Positions 36,275-47,101 of a DNA stretch of 60,000 nucleotides are shown here, piece by piece; position 1 is the first letter of the stretch; each line of letters starts with the position of its first letter. The notes beneath the pieces were generated by a model, which worked only from the letters and a program-made list of their open reading frames with translations, did no database searches and was not told the origin of the DNA. This DNA comes from Strigamia acuminata (Eukaryota; Arthropoda; Chilopoda; Geophilomorpha; Linotaeniidae): positions 870,001-930,000 of the forward strand of contig OX442319.1 in assembly GCA_949358305.1 (NCBI GenBank), given 5' to 3'. The position numbers were made by a program, and so were the translations under genes.

Positions 36275-37328
36275 CACAAATCAAAATCTCGCAATTGCTA
36301 ATTCAAACGAGATTCAGGAAATGAATTTCAAACAACCGTCATGAGCCGAGCAAGTGCTTCTATTAATCAATAATCTTCAACGGATTTCCAAATTTCCGCC
36401 ATCTTCATGTTATTATCAATAAAACCTGAAATCGAAGAAAATTCAAATTTTTAAAGAAAGAATTCTTGTCAATGGATATTAACGATCTCCAAATAACAGC
36501 AAAATTTTATCAAATTTTCTTACCGTTTTTCAGCGTCTAGAATTCCTCGTCTTTGTATTTAAGCCACGACTTAAAGCACGAGATTTACAACGAACTGGTC
36601 TGTTCGCACAATGAAATCAAGGTACCTACGAAATACGGTACCTTAAGAATAACAGCCAACACCTAGCGGCTGTGTTTGGCAAGTTAAGAAAAGTCTCAAA
36701 CCAGGTTGCAATTCAAACTCCTGTCACGCCCGCACGCAAAGCTTTTTCAAGTACCGTAAACCAAAAATTATCGATATTTTCCAAGAAATCGGCGATTTTC
36801 ACAAAAACAAATAAGCCATTTTTTGAATATTCGCCCGACCCGCGGTTGAAATAAGCGCGTGGGGGGGAGGGGTCAGAAAAAAAATACCGTAAAGGCTCGG
36901 GCTGTAATTTGAAGCTTTTTTTAAAACAAAAATTCGAAAGATCGCGGTCGAATGTATACGATATCTTTCTATCGTTCCGGATGGTCCAGTGCGATCTCGT
37001 GTTAAAATTTTGCAACTTTACGTTTGAAAACATTCCCGTTGTTTATAAATTGTTGTTTTACCCTGAATGAAATGGAAAAAATAAAAATGTATCGTGCATT
37101 TTTTGAGTCGTTTACCAAAAAGAATTTTCTTGATAATTAATTTCCTATCTAATCCTCTGTAAATTTCTTTAATTTCTTGTCTAAATCCGTATTTTAGTGT
37201 TAACACTGATCCATCATGTGAGTCTGGTTTTCGATGGCATAAAGTGCGGGGTGCGGGGATGTGCTAACTCTACCTTCGCGAAAATCCGTCATTGCTCTGC
37301 TGCTCGAAATCTTTGCTAGTTGTCTGTA
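36275..37328. promoter_or_regulatory. Shared head-to-head promoter region of centrosomin and RABGGTB
   Basis: The two start codons diverge across 1054 bp. The interval must contain both 5' UTRs and promoters. A repeat-like segment (36700-36900, TCGGCGATTTT, CGCCCGACCCGCGG and a G-run) and ACGGTACC words near 36640 sit inside. No TATA or initiator can be assigned by eye. Confidence 0.55.
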
Positions 37329-40300
37329 ATGGTACTTGACCTGTTGAATTCTTTCGCATATTTTTGCTGAAAATATTAATCCAGATAATTAACCATTTCC
37401 ATTTTTAGGCGTCGCAAAAAGATGTGATTATTTCTAAGTCGACAAATGAACTTGCGCTGTTGAAACATGCAGATTATATTGCGTCGTACGGAGATAAAAA
37501 GGACGATTACGTACGTCGTTCGAATAATAAATATAATAATACAATAATAAATATATATCAATTATACATACCGGTATTTACTTATTCATTGACTTTCAGG
37601 AATACTGCATGACTGAATATTTACGAATGTCTGGTATTTATTGGGGAGTAACAGTTATGGATTTATTGAAACAACTTAACCAAATGGACAAGCAAATTAT
37701 TTTAGAATTTATTGCTAAATGTCAACACGAATGTGGAGGAATTAGTGCGAGTATTGGTCACGATCCTCATATTTTATACACGTTGAGTGCGATTCAAGTA
37801 ATCTCAATTCAAATGAAAATAATGTTATATTTGTAATAATTGTGTTTCGATATCTTTTCAAGATTTTAACAATATTTAATGCTTTGGATACGATAAACAC
37901 GACTCAGCTTGTTTCGTACATCAAATCATTGCAGCAAGATGATGGAAGCTTTGCAGGCGATAAGTGGGGTATGGTATGGTATGGTATGGATGAGCACAGA
38001 CTGCATCCGATCCGACATTTCATTGATTCAAAAATGTCCTCACATCGCTGAATATTAGCCTGAATATTAACCCTTTAGTCCAATGCCAATTGACTCTCCA
38101 TTGTTCCGGTGCCAAATTCAAACACTAAATTCCACTATTTTTGCACACGAAAACAGAAAAGTGTCAAATTGATTATTTATTGCGCACAAGTGAATAGTGC
38201 TATTACGGTACGAGTTACTATCTCGAAAGATTATGTACAGTACTTATTTCGTTCGTAACTTTGTTTGGACAGATCGTGATTGGCGTATTTCTTCGAACTG
38301 TAGTCGCTCTCGATTACAAGTCGCCCTCGAATACAGGTCGCGGCTAATATACGAAGATATTCACAAAAAGAATTATTTTGTGTAGTTTTTTTGTGATAGC
38401 GAAGCTTATTTAGGTGTTTAAAGTTCAAGTGCACTGAGTGGAATGTTTACATTTTCTGAAAGCCGGTCAACGACTGGACAGCTGTGTGGTCCAGACAGTT
38501 TGGAAGTCCTGACTTCGTCCCGACCTATCCTATACCCAGCATCCAGCAATATTAAATCCCCTCTTTCATCTGGACAACCCCTTAACCCGGACAACTTAGT
38601 GGGACCCGTTCTATGTCCGGGCTAGAACGTTTACACCAATAAAAAAACAATAATTATCAGAAAACAAATTTAATTGGTACGGTAATTATTTTATAGTAAC
38701 AATCCAAAATCGTAGGAACAAAAAGAAATATATGTATGATAGGAGCATGACGTAGTCAGTTCTGAAATTTGTTTGAGACCTGAATTATCCAGTTCTTGGA
38801 TCTGGATGGATTTAAGATGTCTGACCCTGACCTCAATCATCCATTGTTTTCGAATGACAGAATTGATTGAAAAAATCCTTTAAAAAATGTCTTCATTCTA
38901 GTTGCTACAAATATCACATAAAAGATTGGCCTAAAAAAAACTATTAAACGCCCGGGCATTTAAACGAGGCGGTACGGTACCTGCACCATTAATCTACGTG
39001 AAACAACGCCTTGTCTTTTAGCGTTCTTTCCAAATTTATTTTAAAATGGCTGAAAAAACGACACAGCCTGGACTCCACATGAAACCGGGAGTCGAACCGA
39101 GATCCCTCGATGGTATCTTGGAGGCCGTGGAAGGAATAAACCTACACATGTTTATTTTAAAGAGAAAACGTAAACACATCATTCGGTCATATGACCAAGA
39201 CAAGAAATACAGAATCAATTCCAAATATAACCGAGTGTATCATTCATACAAGTAATGGTAGAACAAATCTATAGGTAAAGAAACACATACAAATAAATGG
39301 CACTATCCTACTGCTTATTTCTAACATTCTGGGTTTGCGCTATGTGGATTTGCGGTATAAATGCTGGTCCCTTAAGTTCATGTGGGAAAGTTGAGCAATA
39401 CCTCTTACAGAAGTGGTGCAACCATTTAAATCGATAGAAAATTTGTTTCAGTTGTGACAGAATACATTTTACTTATTTTTATTTCCGACAGGTGAAATTG
39501 ATATAAGGTTTTCTTTTTGTGCTGTGGCAAGTTTAGCTCTTATGGTAAGTTCTAATTTTTTTATGAAGCCCTATTAAATCCTCCTGTAGCAGTCGGCTTT
39601 GCATTTTCATAATTAACTTTTTTCTGGCAATAAAAAAACCCAATTGAGCATTGTCGGAATTAAGTGTCTTGTGGGTGTAAAAATGAATATACAGGCTCAA
39701 AGCGGTCTGAAGTTTTAGTATCTTTTTTTTAGTTATTTTTTTTTCATTTTTTAGGGTTATTGATCCTCGGGTAGGTATGTTGGTAAAATTTCACAATTTG
39801 TGTTCGCTATTTGGTCGTGAATTATTCCATAATTAATCTCCTAAATTTTCTTTACAAAATGGCTGAAGAAAAATGAAAAAAGATAAACCAAAAAAAGTTA
39901 TAAAACTTTAGATCGCTTCGTGACTTTTTCGCCCACTCTGTACTACGGTAGTGCATGCCAAAATATTGTTTAATTCTGTAGGAGTAGTTGGAGATTTAAC
40001 AAAAAAAATCTTAGATGAATGGAGTTTTAAAAACATTTACGTGAGCTTAAAGGCTAATAAACATCTATTTATTTCTATGACAGTAGATTTGATAATAATT
40101 ATTACTTAGCCCTTCCAACCCTAAGATGGTTCTTTTTGTGACACCATTTGTAAAGAATCATTATTTTCATGTGAAATAATTTTTTTAATCTGATTTTTGC
40201 TGACTATTCCTTTGAAACATCACTAGACAGCTAATTCTTTAATTTTGTCTGTTTATAATTTGAAACCAAAGATTAACTGGGTGAAAACAGACCCACCTTG

Positions 40301-43300
40301 GGGGTCTAAAGGACATAAACCCAATGTTGTGTGTTGGTGATTGGGTGTGAAATATATATAAAATATATATTTTGTGTCTAGAAATAATCTAAATGTTTAT
40401 AAAATTAGTCTAAATGTATATAAAATTAATCTAAATGTATATGAAATATAATTCATTTGGGTTGGAAGGGTTAAAAAACAGATATAAGCATATGGTTTGG
40501 TATTGACTGTATTGACAATCAGATTGTCAGAAAACTCCGTAATTCGACCTACTTATCAATGCCACTAGGTTGACGGCAAATTTGTCGCCGCCAGAGTTTG
40601 GGAACGTCTTAGCTATGTTTAGGTTTTCGGATGGTACCTTATAGCTGTGCACCATATTAACCCGCTTTAAGCTGCATGCTGGTACTCTGTATATCTCGAA
40701 TATAACAAGTGACATTAGGTAGAAGTCTGTCTACACGATGTGAAAAACCAATGGAATAAACAACATAATTACATTGATGCCATATATAATAAAAATATAC
40801 ATCAATTGATGACCAAGTTAATAATTCATGGTCACAGCTGTGCCACATCAGAGTAGGTACTTAATGGTAAAATTAACCATGGACCTGTACCACCAAACCG
40901 AAAGTTGTGCTTTCGTCAACGATAACGGCTACAGCAATCACAGTGGAAAACACCGACTTGTTTTTACAATTACTAATGGCGAATGTGGAGTCAAATTGCA
41001 AGACCAAGACCGTGCAATGCCTTTTTGATGGTGGAAGTCACCACTCCTTGATTAACCAGAAGCTAGTGTGGGAGTTCGATGTCAAAGTCGTGGAAGAGCA
41101 GATAATGTAAATTTTGGGGTTTGGCGATTCCGATACCAGAGCCAAACGCCGACACCGAGTGACAATCACTTTATGAAATTTTCACGACGATAATAAATAT
41201 TTTGATTTAGAATTAATTGAAGTGCCGTTAATAACCAACTCAGTTGTGAAGCAGTTTAGTCCAAACGTACATGAGATGTTGAAGAAACAACATCGTAATA
41301 AATATTGATCAGTTGACGAAATGATGTAAATTACATCATTTCCTGTGGCTGGTAAAACATTTCAGTCACATCAGCCACTGACTTGCATTAATTGTTGATA
41401 ATTCAGATTATGATAAGTCGAATAATTCATTTGACTTTGAATGCACCCACTGTTAGTTTTAGTTACTCGTTGAAATTTTTGTTACTACGGAAACTGATTA
41501 CTTGTACGCTATAATGCACGTACTTATGAATTGAATCTAATTAATTTTACTAATTATCTCTATTACAGAAACAGCTCAACATAATTGACATCAACAAAGC
41601 TGTCAAATATATTATTTCATGCATGAACTTTGATGGTGGATTTGGATGTCGCCCTGGATCTGAATCGCATGCAGGATTGGTAATTAGCTTTTAAATATTT
41701 TTATACACATCCATTTGTTTTTTTTGTTTTTTAATGCATAAGTTGTTACTAAATTAATATTTTTATTGTGGGGCATGAAGGCATGTTTTCTTTGCTTTTG
41801 GCTCTCCTCAGTTAATCACGACACATGTAGCTTCAGTGTCAGTTTGTTCACGCAGCAATGCCACAACATTCTAAAAAAGCTGATGTTGTTACGCGACTAA
41901 TAAATTGTCGGTCCGATGAATTGCCTGACCGCTGAATTGACGCACGATAAATATGCATCCGATTAACTGCCCGATCGATGAACAGTGTGGATACCATTTT
42001 GTTGCCAGAATCTTGAAAAGTGGAGCTATCACTTGTTGCAAGACTTTTGTCCGGGTGTTGTGTGTTTTGATGAGTTTTTGCTGGATCTGGAGATTGCTGT
42101 GTGGCTCTAAGAAAATACAGTGAGGGGTAATATCTTTAGGATATATTGACACAGTCATAAAGTCATGTTTAACTTGTAATTAAAAATATTTTGTTGTTTA
42201 AATGCCGTGCGACTGAAAACAGACTAAACAGACACCATGTTTGGACATGCATGCACAGTTAATCTGTTTAATGAAGAAGTCTAGACTTTTCAAGAATTCT
42301 CCCGACCCTTGTACGGGACTTGTCGCTTCATGCCGTTCGGATGAGGAAAGCAAATCTTGAACATTGCTAGAGTGGGTTTTTAGAGATGTCCGGACGGCAT
42401 TGTGTCTGAAACGATACAGAGTACACTGCATTTATTTAATTTATTTATACATTTTATATTTTAAACTAATTTTCATATTTTATATATATTTTCAGATTTA
42501 CTGTGCTCTTGGTGGATTAAGTATACTCAATCATCTACATTTAATCAATGCAGATTTACTTGGTTGGTGGTTATGTGAAAGGCAGCTCCCTTCGGGTGGT
42601 TTAAATGGTTAGTTATTTAAAGGGATGGATGGTCTGGTAAATATTTTTTGTTTAAATCTACAACCCAAAAACTGCTAATTTTTTTTATTTGTAACTAAAA
42701 ACACTTTGTCATTTAGCTTATAACTGTTCTTATTTCAAACATTTTAGTTCCTTCTTATATCCGTCCTGTGGCGTAACTTCAAATTATCGCCCCCCCCCCC
42801 CTCCCTTAGAAAACACATTAAAATATTTATAACCCAGAAAAATTTAAAATTTTTACTAAAGAATAAAATGTAAAAATTTCAAAAATTTCAAATCAAAATG
42901 TATTAATTTTGCTCACAAAATTGTTCAATGTTACTTACGGTCTGTTAAAGACGTCTCAAAGATGTTTTTAAGATGTCTTGAAAGGACCGTAAAAATTTTC
43001 AATGTCTTTGAGATGTCTTCAGGTATCCCAATTTGCACTTTTTGATCTTTTCAAGACCAAAAAAACCCTCAAGACTGAAAAAAGACATCTTCAACACCAA
43101 TTTCTGCTTGGGGATGCCCCTGGTGTTACATTTAGTTACTTAATCAGCTATGTCATTCTCTCTCTAAAGGCAACATGGCATCCTGCAGTTTTCTTTATGT
43201 ATTTACCCTGAACCCTGATTAAGAATTATTCCATTTTAAGCATGATTTTAAACCAGGGATTCCACACGATTGATTTTATTCAAAATGCATTTATAAGCTT

Positions 43301-45003
43301 ACATATTTTGTGGGCAAATGGCAGTACAACATCACTAATTAAATTATTAGATAGATAAAGAGAACATATATTTGCAATACTATATACTGTTAATTGTGCA
43401 GGTTTAAGCACAGTTAGGAAGTATTGTATTGTTGCCTAACTATGCTCAAACCTGCACAATTCCTTGTGGTGCAAATACACTACATACGGATCATACAGAA
43501 AACTTGTAGATTTATGTAGATAAATATTTTTTTTTAACAACCTTATCTTAGTAATGTTGAAATGGTAAATTTTTTTTTAATCTAGGCCGACCTGAAAAAC
43601 TGCCAGATGTTTGTTATTCTTGGTGGGTTGTAGCATCTTTAAGAATTATAGGTAGACTCCATTGGATAAATAAGGTAATTAAATGAAATGGTTTTGTTAT
43701 TTCTTAGCTACATTGAAAAGTTCTTTTCATTCAAATAATTTGATTTGATTTTCTATGCAAACAACAATAAGAATGAGAGTACAGTACTTCTAGGGCGGCT
43801 ATTTCTGATTAAATCCTGACAATTTCCAAATTTGCACACAGATGCGAACCTTACATTATGTGAGCGAGGGGCTGAGCTCGCACGCATACACATGGGCAAG
43901 TAAATATGAATGGCTCAATGTTTAATATTGTTACGTGTCTCCGGGGTGAGGCATGCATAACAAGGAGGTTATAAGGTTAACTAGGTGATTCTGATGTTTT
44001 ATGAAACCAGACTTCTGTTTGCTTTAAAATCAACTTAGATTTATTTACCGTAACATTTAAATAGAAGAAATCAAATGACACTTTAACAAACATTCATTCA
44101 TATAAGAATACTTTAACAAACATTCATTCATTTAACAACACTTTAACAAACATTCATTCATTTAACAACACTTTAAAACATTCATTCATTTAACAACACT
44201 TTAACAAACATTCATTCATTTAACAACAGTTTAACAAACATTCATTCATTTAACAACACTTTAACAAACATTCATTCATTTAACAACACTTTAACAAACA
44301 TTCATTCATTTAACAACACTTTAAACTTGATTAAACTCTAATCCAAATCATAATTCAAAATGACAATCAATTTTATAATCTATCTTAATCTAAGGTTTTG
44401 TATAAATTATAAGGCACCCCCTGACCTGTGGCACCCGTGTGTTTTACACACTATCAACGATGTGTAGGAACGGGCCTACAAGTTGAGCTTATATTTGAAC
44501 ACTGATGAAGACTCTTTGTAGGAGGCGCCTGGCACCTGGCACCTGGCACCTGGCACCTGGCACCTGGCACCTGGCACCCTTCTCTGATTTCTCATAAATC
44601 CGTTTCGCCATCATTTGATTCATGAGATTTACGAATGTGGGGACATTGAAATCAAATTTCTCAAGACCGATAACATGATTGCCGACGTTTTATACAATAA
44701 TTAAAATTTGCTTATTTCTTTTGTAGGAACTATTAATTCACTATATATTAGCATGTCAGGATGAAGAAACTGGAGGGTTTTGCGATCGACCAGGAAATAT
44801 GGTAATCCAATAATATTATTATGTTTTTAGTGAAATTACACTTATTTCTATTAAAATAGGTTGATCCCTTCCATACTCTGTTTGGGATTGCTGGTCTTTC
44901 CCTATTAGGTGATAGGAGTGTTAAAGAAGTCAATCCTGTTTATTGCATGCCAGAATACATAATTCAAAAATTGGATATCAATCCTCAAATATTAACCTTG
45001 TAG
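37329..45003 (+). CDS. RABGGTB: RABGGTB, Rab geranylgeranyltransferase (GGTase-II) beta subunit, complete
   Basis: Catalytic beta subunit that, with the alpha subunit and Rab escort protein, attaches geranylgeranyl groups to C-terminal cysteines of Rab GTPases in the cytosol. Exons: 37329-37331, 37409-37510, 37600-37797, 37863-37968, 39492-39544, 41569-41679, 42496-42607, 43586-43674, 44727-44801, 44860-45003; 993 nt, 330 residues plus TAG, against about 331 in human. All introns are GT-AG and phases agree. Prenyltransferase alpha/alpha-barrel repeats are visible ([51 protein letters not shown]). The zinc ligands expected from the family are present as D236 and C238 (in LPDVCYSWW) and H288 (in [15 protein letters not shown]). 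The start is inferred: the ATG would be the last three bases of exon 1, directly before a GTACTT donor, giving M-ASQKDVII as in other RABGGTB proteins. AATAAA at 45019 lies just after the stop. Confidence 0.96.
37969..39491. other. RABGGTB intron with repeat relics
   Basis: Opens with GGTATGGTATGGTATGG and holds words CGAATACAGGTCGCGG (38275-38345, iterated style), the GTCCGG repeat (38455-38632) and, at 39060-39140, a segment whose minus strand contains GGTTCGACTCCCGG, a good RNA polymerase III B-box. No complete tRNA fold is visible, so this may be a SINE relic. Confidence 0.5.
38455..38632. repeat. Dispersed 'GTCCGG' repeat copy, inverse of the 3.5-kb copy
   Basis: Contains CAACTTAGTGGGACCCGTTC and TATGTCCGGGC, the reverse of the copy at 3510-3660. 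The start (GTGCACTGAGTGGAAT with CATTTTCTGAAAGCCGG, about 38431-38465) also recurs in inverse at 21441-21482. Confidence 0.5.
40905..41310 (+). pseudogene. Retroelement aspartic protease relic (BEL/Pao or similar)
   Basis: [16 protein letters not shown] followed by [14 protein letters not shown] and [11 protein letters not shown] looks like the retroviral-type protease domain found in Pao elements (usual motif LFDSGSxxSFI). The active-site DSG reads DGG here, and stops interrupt the frame. RABGGTB intron 39545-41568. Confidence 0.65.
41890..41990. repeat. Iterated-word block (GATGAATTGCC type)
   Basis: CGGTCCGATGAATTGCC, TGACCGCTGAATTGAC, CATCCGATTAACTGCC and CGATCGATGAACAG are successive imperfect copies of one word. 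RABGGTB intron. Confidence 0.55.
42608..43585. other. RABGGTB intron
   Basis: Contains a C-run transposon-end remnant near 42768-42800 (TGTGGCGTAACTTC) and the hairpin at 43392-43461. Otherwise AT-rich. Confidence 0.5.
43392..43461. repeat. 70-nt hairpin, stem ~27 bp
   Basis: AATTGTGCAGGTTTAAGCAC pairs with an inverse block ending AACCTGCACAATT around a loop of about 13-16 nt; two internal mismatches. Size and shape resemble a precursor microRNA, but a short fold-back is equally likely. Confidence 0.6.
44078..44325. repeat. 30-bp minisatellite
   Basis: About eight copies of a unit combining CACTTTAACAAACATTC and ATTCATTTAACAA, with small changes in the first copies. RABGGTB intron 43675-44726. 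Confidence 0.9.
44524..44580. repeat. 7-bp repeat (GGCACCT)n
   Basis: About eight tandem GGCACCT units, 150 bp before the next RABGGTB exon. Confidence 0.9.
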
Positions 45004-45018
45004 CTTTTAATTTAATTA

Positions 45019-45024
45019 AATAAA
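45019..45024 (+). terminator. Candidate polyadenylation signal of RABGGTB
   Basis: AATAAA, 16 nt after the TAG stop; a very short 3' UTR is implied if it is used. Confidence 0.5.
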
Positions 45025-45087
45025 ATAATGTATACAAAGTTATGACCATGAAATCAGGATTACAAGTTAAATAAAATTTGGGCTCGA

Positions 45088-45500
45088 TATGTGTTGTAGC
45101 GACGTCGCGCTCCCTCCTACGTAATGTGTAGAGGAAACTCGCATCGAGCAAGGTGTATCGAGCACATCCCGCTTGTTTTAGTCGATCTAGGGCCTTCTTT
45201 AGCCTGCACACTTTCTTTGCATTTATTCCTGGTTGTTCAAAACCTTGTGACTGCTTCATAAAAATTTCTTCTCGAAGTTTGCCATGTAAAAACGCTGTTC
45301 CTGGCATCCATTTGGTCGATATCCCAATTATTTGCTGCTGCTGCAGCTATTAGCATTCGCAAAGCCACGTATTTAACTACAGGCAAAAATGTCTCCTTGT
45401 AGGCTATTCCATTAATTTGCGAACATCCTTGTGCCACTAATCTTGCTTTATAACGTTCGATTCCATCGTCGGCTGTAGTTTTGACACGATAAAACAATTT
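45088..45500 (-). pseudogene. Copia reverse transcriptase relic
   Basis: RYKARLVAQGCSQINGIAY, ETFLPVVKYVALRMLIA and WDIDQMDA run into a shifted frame with FLHGKLREEIFMKQSQGFE and VCRLKKALDRLKQA: the N-terminal half of Copia reverse transcriptase with one frameshift. The rest of the element is missing. Confidence 0.88.
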
Positions 45501-46039
45501 ACAAATTACTGTTTTTTTCCTGGGGGAAGGTATACTAGCTCCCAGGTTCTGCCAATCAGCTGCATCGTTTCGTTTTAGCGATTCAGTTTAGGATTCCCAC
45601 AGACCTGGACCCATGCGCGATTAATTTTCTGCAAATGTGTTATTTAAATCTGACCCAAATTAGGATATCGTGACAGATTATCGGTTTTTTAAATCGATTT
45701 TTAATGTTTTTTTTATGATTTTCACCAATTTTTAATCGTTTGTTTTTTTACGGATTTCTATCCAATTTAGGTCGGCTTTAATGTTTTAATGACTTTTTAT
45801 TTTCATATGCATTACAGTATGTGTATAAACAATGTTTGATTATCCAAACAATTCGGTTTTATGAACACCCATGTCGTCCAGTTAGGTCGGGTAATCGAGG
45901 CTCTACTGTATTTTTTTTTTTTTTTACTAATTTCCACAACTTAATGAATCAAAGTTGCGGAAATAAGTAAAATTAGTAGTGTGTAAGATGGAAGCACATT
46001 ACTATTGCACTTCCAAAAATCAGCTCGCTATCCACTAGT

Positions 46040-46072
46040 GGGGCACACCCCATAGTTTGAGAAACGCTGGTT
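46040..46072 (-). mobile_element. hAT-type terminus, solo
   Basis: The minus strand reads CCAGCGTTTCTCAAACTATG followed by GGGTGTGCCCCACTAGTGG, the form of many hAT ends. No partner end was found. A similar solo end CAGTGGTTCCCAAACTG lies at 48013. Confidence 0.5.
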
Positions 46073-46711
46073 TAGTGTTCTCATCATTTTAAATAACCAT
46101 CGTTCAAAATTCAAATAAACTACAACTTGAAATTTCAATAACAAATTATTTTATTTTACATATATACAATTGAGAAGTAATTCTTGATGTATGCAATACG
46201 ATTTTAACAAATGTTATGAGAAAATATAAACTTCTTATGTTTAAATTTCTATATAAAAATAGTTTGAAAAGGAAAATTTAATCTATGCATCATTTATTTT
46301 ATAGTCATATCAAGAATTATATTGGTGATATTGTCTTAATTGCTGGTTTTACAATGGAAGTTGGCTTTTTTATATAGCTGCACTTTCTAAAATAGAAAAA
46401 ATATTTTTAACCAATATATATAAAATTTTCAACATATCTGGTTTTATACAAGTCATTTCTTCTGTAAGATCACTGTAATTTTAGTAAAATTAAAAATAAT
46501 AAGCTATACTCTGCATCATGTACAATTGTATATTGTATATTGATGCTACTAATCATGAAGTTTTGAAATAATCAAAGGTAATGGCACAATTTCACTTGTC
46601 TGATTTAATTTAACAATAATGCATTCAGGGAATTTCTATCCTAAGTTTTTATTTAGATTGTTATAATTCTACTAAATTACGAGATTAATTACTCGAAAAA
46701 ATATATGCCGT

Positions 46712-47042
46712 GTTTTACCAAATAAGAGCCGCGGCTCTTATTCAAAACGGGCACTCTGAGCCGCGGCTCCAATTCCAGGGCGGCTCTTATTGCAATTGTG
46801 TAATGCTCTCCATATTCAGAACGTAACGTGCTCCGTATGCGCTACGTTCCGCTCGTTCAGCATATATGGCGTTAACCATTCATTGCCCGTCATTTCCATG
46901 CTTGTTTACAATAAACCGGTAAAAAAGTTTGAAAACCTGAACAACAACCTCGATTTACAGCCGCCTTCAAATCATAGCCGCGGCTACTATTCGAGGGCGG
47001 CTATAAAACGAGGGCGACTCTTAATCGGTGAAATACGGTATA
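46712..47042. mobile_element. Iterated-word element (AATAAGAGCCGCGGCTCTTA)
   Basis: AAGAGCCGCGGCTCTTATT, GAGCCGCGGCTCC, GGGCGGCTCTTATT at one side and TAGCCGCGGCTACTATTCG, GGGCGGCTATAAAACG, GGGCGACTCTTAAT at the other, ending AAATACGGTA. The middle 200 bp is unique. No transposase. Confidence 0.65.
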
Positions 47043-47101
47043 CCCTATTAAGCATTCTGTGAAATCACATACCTTAAAACTAAATTGAATTGTCACCTGA
47101 A

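Larger units (their letters stand above)
45004..47101. other. Intergenic space, RABGGTB and Fringe tail to tail
   Basis: Holds AATAAA (45019-45024) for RABGGTB, a Copia relic (45088-45500), a pogo-like terminus near 45880-45912 (TCGGGTAATCGAGGCTCTAC), a hAT-like terminus at 46040-46072, and an iterated-word element at 46712-47042. The Fringe 3' UTR probably reaches into this space; its polyadenylation site is not assigned. Confidence 0.55.

Noticed and set aside
39060-39140. Possible tRNA gene on the minus strand
   Set aside because: A good B-box (GGTTCGACTCCCGG) is present, but no acceptor, D-arm and anticodon arm of normal size could be folded.
44078-44325. CRISPR-like array
   Set aside because: The 30-bp units abut directly with no unique spacers, and the window is eukaryotic.
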